NCBI GenBank assembly: GCA_028712015.1
Contig: JAQTRB010000003.1
Coordinates: forward strand, 1 to 23,767
Length of the DNA: 23,767 nucleotides
Source: Syntrophales bacterium
GTDB lineage: Bacteria; Desulfobacterota; Syntrophia; Syntrophales; UBA5619
Reading direction: 5' to 3'
Shown here: positions 1-5,769 of the stretch, one piece after another
Position numbering within the stretch: position 1 is the first letter of the stretch
How the letters are laid out: each line of letters opens with the position of its first letter
The notes under the pieces: generated by a model
What the model saw: only the letters and a program-made list of their open reading frames with translations
Told to the model about the DNA's origin: nothing
Database searches by the model: none
Position numbers and translations under genes: made by a program

Positions 1-1080
1 TACATTTTCCCTTCGGCTCGAAAAACCCATCAGTCCGATGCGCCAGATCTTTCCTTTCAAGGGACCGAATCCTCCGGCAATGTCGATGTTATAAATCTCG
101 CGAAGTCGTGTCCGGACGGCTGCATCGTCGATTCCTTCGGGAACGCAAACCGTACTCAGTGAGGAGAGGCGGTGCCGTTTGGGGACGAAGAGCTGTAAAC
201 CGAGGGTCTCCATTTTATCCCAGAGATACTCCACCACGGTTTGATGGCGAGACCAGCGATCCTCCAGGCCTTCTTCAAGGATGAGTCGCAATCCTTCGCG
301 AAAACCATAATGGAGAGTCGTGGAAGGGGTGTGATGATATACTCTATCCTGATTCCAATATTTTTCGATCATCGTCAGGTCGAGGTACCAGTTTGACACG
401 CGGGTTTTTCGCCTGTATAAAATTTCTCGCGCGCGATCGCTCACAGTGAATGGGGAAAGACCCGGCGGGCAGCTGAGACATTTTTGCGATGCGCTGTATG
501 CGACATCTATCCCCCAATCGTCGATTTTCAGGGGGACGCCGCCCAGAGATGTGACACAGTCAATCAGGAAAAGGGCACCGTTCCGTTGAACGATGTCGGA
601 CATCCCCTCAAGCGGTTGAAGCGCTCCGGTGGAAGTCTCCCCATGCACAAGAGCCAGTATCTTGACCGGCTTGTTTTCAACCAGGGCCGCTTCGATTTCG
701 TCAGAAGTAAATATATCACCCCAGGGCTTTTCGATCCTTTTTACGTTGGCGCCGTAGATCTTCGCCATTTCGCACATCCGTTCGCTGAAATAGCCGTTGC
801 AACCGATCACGACCGTCTCGCCCGGTTCCACGAAGTTGCAAAAAGCTGTTTCCATTCCCGCACTGCCTGTGCCGGACATCGGGAAGGTCATCTTGTTCTC
901 CGTCTGAAATACGGCCCGAAGCAGCGCCTGCTCCTCGTCCATCAGCGCGATCCATTCCGGATCAAGATAACCGATCAGTTCTGTGCTCATTGTGCGCAGA
1001 ACACGAGGATGAACGGCGCTTGGGCCGGGGCCGAGCAAAAGACGGTGTGGAACATTCAGATCATTGATTTCGAAGGCCAT
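1..1080 (-). CDS. Alanine-glyoxylate / serine-glyoxylate-type aminotransferase (class V, PLP), 3' end cut by window
   Basis: The minus frame is open from ATG at 1080 to the window edge (360 codons, no stop). It carries the AGT-family signatures: LLLGPGPS near residues 14-21, SGTGSAGME near 69-77, the LIDCVTSLGG cofactor-aspartate segment near 173-182, the Schiff-base lysine in SQKCLSCPPG (about residue 200), and a YHHTPSTTLHYGFREGL stretch. The frame reaches the C-terminal WRIGLMGFSSRREN motif, so only about 20-30 residues should be missing. The enzyme transfers amino groups between alanine or serine and glyoxylate or pyruvate in the cytosol. The exact substrate pair cannot be read from sequence. 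An in-frame ATG at 1113 with an AGGGGAG site just upstream is an alternative start adding 11 residues. I prefer 1080 (AAGGGGG upstream) because relatives usually begin shortly before LLLGPGPS. It is divergent from the glutaredoxin gene. Confidence 0.9.
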   Translation of the reverse strand, partial: MAFEINDLNVPHRLLLGPGPSAVHPRVLRTMSTELIGYLDPEWIALMDEEQALLRAVFQTENKMTFPMSGTGSAGMETAFCNFVEPGETVVIGCNGYFSERMCEMAKIYGANVKRIEKPWGDIFTSDEIEAALVENKPVKILALVHGETSTGALQPLEGMSDIVQRNGALFLIDCVTSLGGVPLKIDDWGIDVAYSASQKCLSCPPGLSPFTVSDRAREILYRRKTRVSNWYLDLTMIEKYWNQDRVYHHTPSTTLHYGFREGLRLILEEGLEDRWSRHQTVVEYLWDKMETLGLQLFVPKRHRLSSLSTVCVPEGIDDAAVRTRLREIYNIDIAGGFGPLKGKIWRIGLMGFSSRRENV

Positions 1081-1281
1081 TGGTTTCCCCCTTGTCTGAA
1101 TCGATTTCTTCATTATCTCCCCTAATATTTATCGGCATAACGATCCAATGCACATCCCTTGAACCGCGATGCGCATACACGCAGCGGACGGAAAAGTCAA
1201 GATGTATGACGCAAGTTTTCTACAGTTCTTCTCACAAATCGGTTTTCTCGAACGGAATTCTTTGCGACAATGACATCTTTC

Positions 1282-1310
1282 TTGACAAAACCGTGTTTTC
1301 CTCATACTGA
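1282..1310 (+). promoter_or_regulatory. Possible sigma-70 promoter of the glutaredoxin / seleno-FTR genes
   Basis: A perfect -35 box TTGACA lies at 1282-1287. The -10 is weak: CATACT at 1303-1308 gives a short 15-base spacer, and TACTGA at 1305-1310 gives 17. It lies 35-60 bases before the ATG at 1345 in the 231-base divergent spacer. The -35 is convincing, the -10 is not. Confidence 0.4.
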
Positions 1311-1344
1311 ATAGCCCGTGGATCGACCGAAATGGAGGCAAACC

Positions 1345-1590
1345 ATGACCGTCAAAATGTATACGCTCAGCACCTGCGGCCACTGCAAGGCCGCAAAACA
1401 ATTCATGTCAAACCATGCCGTGGATCATGAATATACCGATGTGGACCTTTTGGCCGGCGAAGCCAGGAAAAACACCCTCGATGAAGTTCGCAGATATAAC
1501 CCCGGATGCAGCTTTCCGACCATCTTGATTGGTGAAACGGTGATCATCGGATTCAATGAAAAAAACCTCCGGGAGACCCTCGGGCTATGA
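1345..1590 (+). CDS. Glutaredoxin-like thiol-disulfide protein (CGHC)
   Basis: This is an 81-residue single-domain thioredoxin-fold protein. The active site is STCGHCK (Cys10/Cys13 counting from this ATG), the SFPT segment supplies the cis-proline of the fold, and the C-terminal IIGFNEKNLRETLGL helix is typical of small glutaredoxins. It should reduce protein or low-molecular-weight disulfides in the cytosol. The start at ATG 1345 is supported by GGAGG at 1334-1338. An in-frame GTG at 1318 would add nine residues without an obvious ribosome site. Its stop overlaps the next start (ATGA at 1587-1590), so it is translationally coupled to the ferredoxin:thioredoxin-reductase-like gene. That gene may be its reductant or redox partner; this pairing is inferred from gene context. 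Confidence 0.9.
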   Translation: MTVKMYTLSTCGHCKAAKQFMSNHAVDHEYTDVDLLAGEARKNTLDEVRRYNPGCSFPTILIGETVIIGFNEKNLRETLGL

Positions 1591-1919
1591 CGCCGGAAAA
1601 GCTGTACGAAACCTTGCGAAAAATTCAAGAGCCGCTGGGATATTTCTTCAACCGCGATCGGGACAAAGTCTTCGATTTGCTCCGTGCGCTTTTGCTGAAC
1701 CGTGAGCGCTATGGCTATATGTGCTGTCCCTGTCGATTGGCGTCGGGAAACCGCGAATGGGACCGCGACATTATCTGTCCCTGCGATTATCGGACGGAGG
1801 ATGTACGAGAGTACGGGCGCTGTTACTGAAGTCTCTATGTCTCGTCCTCGTGGAACGAGGACAGAACGGAAGAGATGATCGTCCCGGAACGAAGACCGGC
1901 AGACAAAATGCGGTTTTAA
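1587..1919 (+). CDS. Probable selenocysteine-containing ferredoxin:thioredoxin reductase catalytic-chain homologue (TGA at 1827-1829 = Sec81)
   Basis: Conventional translation stops at TGA 1827-1829 after 80 residues, in the middle of the most conserved motif of the family. The frame then continues for 29 codons to TAA at 1917-1919, giving 110 residues. Cysteines 47, 49, 64, 66, 79 and the TGA codon at 81 reproduce the FTR pattern CPC...CPC...CxC. In the cyanobacterial and plant enzymes the last motif reads CHCMLFL. Here it is C-Y-TGA-S-L-Y-V, followed by a conserved-looking VPERRP tail. By alignment Cys47, 64, 66 and 79 would hold the 4Fe-4S cluster, and Cys49 plus residue 81 would form the redox-active pair, making a selenylsulfide. 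A SECIS-like hairpin lies just downstream of the TGA. The product would pass electrons, presumably from ferredoxin, to a thioredoxin or the adjacent glutaredoxin. No FTR variable-chain gene is seen nearby. A plain nonsense mutation is the alternative. Confidence 0.85.
1844..1862 (+). promoter_or_regulatory. Bacterial SECIS-like element
   Basis: A perfect 7-bp stem (GTCCTCG at 1844-1850 with CGAGGAC at 1856-1862) closes the 5-base loop TGGAA (1851-1855). The loop begins 22 bases after the last base of the TGA at 1827-1829 and has G at its second and third positions. This fits the published description of bacterial SECIS elements: a short stem-loop inside the coding region, the apical loop roughly 16-37 bases from UGA, and a G among the first two loop bases. 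It would recruit SelB with selenocysteyl-tRNA. The hairpin is seen directly; its function is inferred. Confidence 0.8.
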
Positions 1920-1946
1920 TCGATTTCAAGATGCGTTTCTGACCAA

Positions 1947-1973
1947 GCGATTTCCATGGATCTGCGAAATCGC
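1947..1973 (+). repeat. Inverted repeat (8-bp stem, 11-base loop) between the FTR-like and GGT genes
   Basis: GCGATTTC (1947-1954) is perfectly complementary to GAAATCGC (1966-1973). It sits in the 90-base gap before the gamma-glutamyltransferase gene. There is no T-run after it, so it is not a canonical intrinsic terminator. It could be an mRNA-stabilising hairpin, an attenuator or a protein site. Confidence 0.35.
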
Positions 1974-2009
1974 CGTTCACCGTAATGTATCTCGTGGAGA
2001 ATTGTCAAA

Positions 2010-3593
2010 ATGCCCTTGAAATGGGATTTTCCATATCCTTCCCAACGAATGCCGGTGTTCGCGCGAAATGTGGTGGCCGCATCGCAGCCGTTGGCGGCAC
2101 AGGCCGGTCTCCGAATGCTGCTCCGCGGTGGGAATGCCGTGGATGCGGCGTTATCGACCGCGATTGCGCTTACGGTTGTAGAACCGACCGGCAACGGGAT
2201 CGGCAGCGATGCCTTCGCGCTGGTCTGGGATGGAAATAAGCTGCACGGTTTGAACGGTTCAGGCCGATCACCGGAAGCTTGGACTCCGGATCATTTTGCC
2301 GGCTGTACCCGTATGCCTCGACTGGGTTGGAATGCGGTCACGATTCCCGGAGCCGTGGATATGTGGTCCACCCTCTCACGGCGGTTCGGCGCGCTTCCCT
2401 TCCCCGATCTTTTCGAACCCGCCATCGATTACGCATCGCGGGGTTTTATGGTCGGCCCCATAACGGCGAAAAAGTGGTCGGAAGCACATCGTCTCTATAG
2501 AGATTTCCCCGACTTACTAAAAACGTTCTTTCCCGGGGGGCGGCCCCCTCTTCCGGGGGATTGGTTTCATCCCCCCGGACTATCGAATACGCTGCAGATT
2601 CTCGCCAAAACAGATGGAGAATCCTTGTATCGTGGAGAGCTTGCGCGAAAAATCCTCCGCTTTTCAAGCGATACAGGCGGTTGCCTGTCCGAAAGGGATC
2701 TCGCCGATCACCACACCGAATGGGTAACCCCGCTTTCGATCCATTGGAACGGAGTGGATGTCTATGAACTTCCGCCGAACGGTCAGGGATTGACCGTTCT
2801 TATCGCGCTGGGGATTCTGAAACATCTTTCAATTGAACAGTATCCCATTGATACGGCGGACAGCCTACACCTTCAGATCGAGGCGATGAAGCGGTCATTT
2901 TCCATGGCGCAACGGCACATCGCCGATCCGGTCTCGATGACGGCAAATCCGTCCGATTTTCTTGGTGACGTTTATCTGAAGGAGGAAGCCGAAGCGATTC
3001 GTCTGGATCAGGCATCCCATCCATTCTCCGCAATTCCGCACGATGGCGGAACAGTCTATCTGACCGCCGCCGATGAACAGGGACGAATGGTCTCCTACAT
3101 TCAGTCCAATTATATCGGTTTCGGATCGGGGATCGTCATTCCCGGCACAGGAATCAGTCTCCAGAATCGGGGTGCGGGTTTCACAATGGAAGCGGATCAT
3201 CCGAACCGCGTCGCCGGCAGAAAACGACCATTTCACACCATCATTCCCGGATTTGTGATGAAGGACGGAGTTCCGCTGATTTCTTTCGGCGTGATGGGTG
3301 CTCACATGCAGGCGCAGGGACACCTTCAAATGATGATCCGCATCTTTGTCGGCGGCCAAAACCCGCAAACGGCGGTCGATGCCCCCCGCTGGTATCTGGA
3401 TGAGGATTGCCGTCTCTCACTGGAGCCGGGCTTCGGTCCGGAAATCCGAGAATCGCTGATGAGGCGTGGCCATCTGTTGACTGGGAGCATGCCAACCTCT
3501 GTTTACGGCGGCGGACAGATCATCCATCGGATGCCCGTAGGTTACTGCGCCGGATCGGATCCGCGAAAGGACGGCCAAGCTGTCGGTTATTGA
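2010..3593 (+). CDS. Gamma-glutamyltransferase-family protein (Ntn hydrolase), apparently cytoplasmic
   Basis: The 527-residue product matches the GGT family along its length. It has the N-terminal GGNAVDAALSTAIALTVVEP block (40-59), GIGSDAFALVWDG, and the autoprocessing site HDGGTVYL, where Thr348 would become the catalytic N-terminal nucleophile of the small subunit. Further on are SNYIGFGSGIVIPGTGI and LQNRGAGF. Family members cleave themselves at this Thr and hydrolyse or transfer gamma-glutamyl groups, for example from glutathione. The protein starts directly with the mature fold and shows no signal peptide, unlike periplasmic E. coli Ggt, so it resembles the cytoplasmic YwrD-like branch. 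The start at ATG 2010 has GGAGA at 1996-2000. It lies 90 bases after the seleno-FTR frame on the same strand, so a thiol-metabolism link is plausible but unproved. Confidence 0.9.
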   Translation: MPLKWDFPYPSQRMPVFARNVVAASQPLAAQAGLRMLLRGGNAVDAALSTAIALTVVEPTGNGIGSDAFALVWDGNKLHGLNGSGRSPEAWTPDHFAGCTRMPRLGWNAVTIPGAVDMWSTLSRRFGALPFPDLFEPAIDYASRGFMVGPITAKKWSEAHRLYRDFPDLLKTFFPGGRPPLPGDWFHPPGLSNTLQILAKTDGESLYRGELARKILRFSSDTGGCLSERDLADHHTEWVTPLSIHWNGVDVYELPPNGQGLTVLIALGILKHLSIEQYPIDTADSLHLQIEAMKRSFSMAQRHIADPVSMTANPSDFLGDVYLKEEAEAIRLDQASHPFSAIPHDGGTVYLTAADEQGRMVSYIQSNYIGFGSGIVIPGTGISLQNRGAGFTMEADHPNRVAGRKRPFHTIIPGFVMKDGVPLISFGVMGAHMQAQGHLQMMIRIFVGGQNPQTAVDAPRWYLDEDCRLSLEPGFGPEIRESLMRRGHLLTGSMPTSVYGGGQIIHRMPVGYCAGSDPRKDGQAVGY

Positions 3594-3655
3594 TCGTTCC
3601 GGATAGGCGTTGTTGTCTGAATCCGTATCCGGCGTTTCATCCTGCTGTTTTATGA

Positions 3656-3684
3656 TTGACAAATATGCACTGCAACCATATCTT
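3656..3684 (+). promoter_or_regulatory. Strong sigma-70-type promoter of the region-4-only regulator gene
   Basis: TTGACA (3656-3661), a 17-base spacer and TATCTT (3679-3684) form a near-consensus promoter. Transcription should start around 3691, after the ATG at 3665. The ATG and TTG codons inside the promoter therefore cannot be the start of the gene behind it. Confidence 0.7.
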
Positions 3685-3718
3685 AAAAAAATCATGTCCA
3701 CCAAAGGAGACCCAAGCC

Positions 3719-4003
3719 TTGAACCATATTTATAAATGCCGCAAGAAGGGCTGTTCGATCACCGAAATCTGCCAGGATGCCGTCTGTGAGTGGCGTCTGA
3801 AAAATGAGACCTTTTTCAATTGCACATGGGTTGCCTGTAACTTTGGGCCGTTCACGCTGGAAGAAGTCGGTGAAATGATGGGGGTCACCCGAGAACGAAT
3901 CAGACAGATTGAAGCCAAGGCACTGAAAAAATTGCAGCACAAAAAAAGGAGAGATCAGCTCCGTGATTTTGCATCGCCGGGCAGCGACTGGGATGTGATT
4001 TGA
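3719..4003 (+). CDS. Small Cys-rich DNA-binding protein with a lone sigma-70 region 4
   Basis: The 94-residue product begins at TTG 3719. This start is chosen because AAGGAGA at 3704-3710 lies 8 bases upstream and the promoter at 3656-3684 excludes earlier codons. Residues 45-72 (FTLEEVGEMMGVTRERIRQI and the following helix) are a textbook sigma region 4.2 helix-turn-helix, the module that contacts a -35 box. Regions 2 and 3 are absent, so it is not a complete sigma factor. The N-terminal 40 residues hold six cysteines (7, 12, 18, 23, 35, 40) spaced C-x4-C-x5-C-x4-C-x11-C-x4-C, suggesting a zinc or iron-sulfur site or a redox switch. It is probably a transcription regulator or sigma/anti-sigma accessory, with targets unknown. 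It is convergent with the crotonase gene. Confidence 0.8.
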   Translation: MNHIYKCRKKGCSITEICQDAVCEWRLKNETFFNCTWVACNFGPFTLEEVGEMMGVTRERIRQIEAKALKKLQHKKRRDQLRDFASPGSDWDVI

Positions 4004-4045
4004 CGTTTATGGAATCTCTAAAGCCGGGTTGGGAAACGACTGGCA

Positions 4046-4816
4046 TTACCTTTGTTTTTTTCGATTTTTCAGGGCTTCCATAAATTCTTGCATATGCTGC
4101 TTTCTTTCCGTCCTTGAAAAAAGATATGCCTCCATGTCGATTTCCAAATCGAGTGCGGATTGCTTGTCCAGGTGTGGGGTGGTTTCAGACATCCTTTTGA
4201 CCGCCTCGATCGCTTCCGGTGAACGTTTGGCCAATTCCGTTGCCATCGATTCAGCTTCCGCCATCAGCTTCTCGGGCGGGGCCACCTTGTTCACCAGCCC
4301 GATCCGCAAAGCCTCCCTCGCACCGATCGGTTCTCCCAGCATGGTGAGCTCCTTCGCTTTGGATCTGCCGATGATCTGCCGCAGCGGATCGAACAGGGGA
4401 TTGATGCCAAATTTCAGTTCGGGATGGCCGAAGATTGCGCTTTCCGAGGCGACAATCAGATCGCAGACGGTTGCCAGATTAAACCCACCGCCAAGCGCAA
4501 TACCTCCTACCGCGGCAATAACAGGCTTCCTGCACCCGTAAATCTTACGCAAATAGCGGGTGATGGAATGAAAATACTCTTTGACATCTGCATCGAGAAC
4601 ACCGGTCATCTCCTTCAGATCCATTCCTGCCGAAAAGAGATAATCCCCCCCGGTGAGGATAATGACGCGGACTTCACGATCCTCTTGCAGGGAGTCGAAG
4701 CAATCCTCAAGTTCCATGCGCATTTCGCGGGAAAGCGCATTCATTTCCGTGGGACGGTGAAGCGTTACGACAGCATACCCAGGCTTTTTTTCAACAAGAA
4801 TGGTTTTATAGTCCAT
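4046..4816 (-). CDS. Enoyl-CoA hydratase/isomerase (crotonase) family protein with one catalytic Glu replaced
   Basis: The 256-residue product is the usual length for a crotonase. The oxyanion-hole segments are FSAGMDLKEM (61-70) and GGIALGGGF (104-112). Family enzymes act on acyl-CoA thioesters in the cytosol. In rat mitochondrial enoyl-CoA hydratase the two acid/base residues are Glu144 and Glu164. Here the aligned positions, 20 residues apart, are Asn113 (GGGFNLA) and Glu133 (GHPELKFG). One of the pair is lost, so simple enoyl-CoA hydration is doubtful. An isomerase, dehydratase, decarboxylase or special-substrate hydratase is possible. The ATG at 4816 has no clear ribosome site. It lies 33 bases after sppA and is probably the last gene of that operon. 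Confidence 0.88.
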   Translation of the reverse strand: MDYKTILVEKKPGYAVVTLHRPTEMNALSREMRMELEDCFDSLQEDREVRVIILTGGDYLFSAGMDLKEMTGVLDADVKEYFHSITRYLRKIYGCRKPVIAAVGGIALGGGFNLATVCDLIVASESAIFGHPELKFGINPLFDPLRQIIGRSKAKELTMLGEPIGAREALRIGLVNKVAPPEKLMAEAESMATELAKRSPEAIEAVKRMSETTPHLDKQSALDLEIDMEAYLFSRTERKQHMQEFMEALKNRKKQR

Positions 4817-4849
4817 AGCTGTATTTGGTAAGTAGGCCGGATGAATCCT

Positions 4850-5734
4850 TTATTGAAGAAGATACTGCGCACCGAGCGACTCCGCAGCCCCTTCGCGGAT
4901 TTCCTGCGCCACAGCGCTTGTCATTGCACGAATCAGATACTTCAAAAGGCTTTTTTGTTTTCTTTCTCCGTAGACAATTTCTGGTTTTTCATCGCTGCCG
5001 GACAAACGGGACGCCAGACGGACAGCGTCTTGGAGTCCCCCGAGATCGTCGATCAAACCCAATTCTTTCGCCTGTCTGCCGGTAAAAATCCTTCCGTCCG
5101 CCAGTGGAAGGATCTTGGACAGCGGAATATTGCGGTTTTCGGAAATGGTGTTTACGAACTGGTTGTAAATGTCATCAATGATGCCCTGAATCAACGCTCG
5201 CTCTTCCGCAGTCATGTCGCGGGTTGGAGAACCGATATCCTTGAATTTTCCGCTTTTTATTACGGATGAACGGACTCCTACCTTCCTGAGCAACTCTTCG
5301 ACATTGGCGTAATGCATGACGGCCGATATACTGCCGGTGATCGTTCCGGGATTGGCAACAATCTTGTCTGCAGCCACGGCAATTAGGTATCCTCCCGAGG
5401 CGGCAACCGCCCCCATCGAGACCACGACCTTCTTGTTTTTGCGAAGCTCACGCACAGCTTGGTAGATTTCCTGAGCCGGCGCAACGCTTCCGCCGGGCGT
5501 GTCCAGCCTGAGCACGACGGCCCGTATGCTTTTGTCTTCCGCGAACTCCTTGATTTGGTCGACAATCTCCCCGGCGTCGCCTATAATCCCTTCGATCCGG
5601 ACGACACCGATCCTCTCGCCAAGACCGAACGAATCCGCCCCGCGGAAAAGGCCCAATCCGTAAATCACCATGAAGAAGACCATGCCGATCAATACCAGGA
5701 GGCAGATGCCTATTATTACCGGATGCCTTCTCAT
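4850..5734 (-). CDS. sppA: Signal peptide peptidase SppA (protease IV, short form)
   Basis: This is a 294-residue membrane-anchored serine protease of the S49 family, the short bacterial type. An N-terminal membrane helix spans about residues 6-28. The catalytic domain contains LDTPGGS (78-83), the nucleophile Ser113 in AASGGY, and the general-base Lys165 in SGKFKDIGSP. The Ser-Lys distance of 52 residues equals that of Bacillus subtilis SppA (Ser147/Lys199). The enzyme degrades leftover signal peptides in the cytoplasmic membrane. The start is supported by AAAGGAG two bases before the ATG. It follows rpsA by 35 bases, a common arrangement in this bacterial group. Confidence 0.95.
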   Translation of the reverse strand: MRRHPVIIGICLLVLIGMVFFMVIYGLGLFRGADSFGLGERIGVVRIEGIIGDAGEIVDQIKEFAEDKSIRAVVLRLDTPGGSVAPAQEIYQAVRELRKNKKVVVSMGAVAASGGYLIAVAADKIVANPGTITGSISAVMHYANVEELLRKVGVRSSVIKSGKFKDIGSPTRDMTAEERALIQGIIDDIYNQFVNTISENRNIPLSKILPLADGRIFTGRQAKELGLIDDLGGLQDAVRLASRLSGSDEKPEIVYGERKQKSLLKYLIRAMTSAVAQEIREGAAESLGAQYLLQ

Positions 5735-5769
5735 AGCTCCTTTTTTCGCATCAGCCCCGAACGTGTTCG

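Noticed and set aside
1..1080. 2-aminoethylphosphonate transaminase (PhnW) linked to the ABC permease at the right end
   Set aside because: The motifs fit alanine/serine-glyoxylate aminotransferases, and the two loci are more than 20 kb apart with unrelated operons between.
484..1125. Plus-strand 213-codon open frame
   Set aside because: It is the shadow of the aminotransferase gene on the minus strand, which has clear family motifs. The plus frame has no recognisable domain.
1587..1829. Conventional 80-residue FTR-like protein ending at TGA 1829
   Set aside because: It would lack the final redox cysteine and the conserved tail, which are both present in frame after the TGA together with a SECIS-like hairpin. 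The read-through form is preferred.
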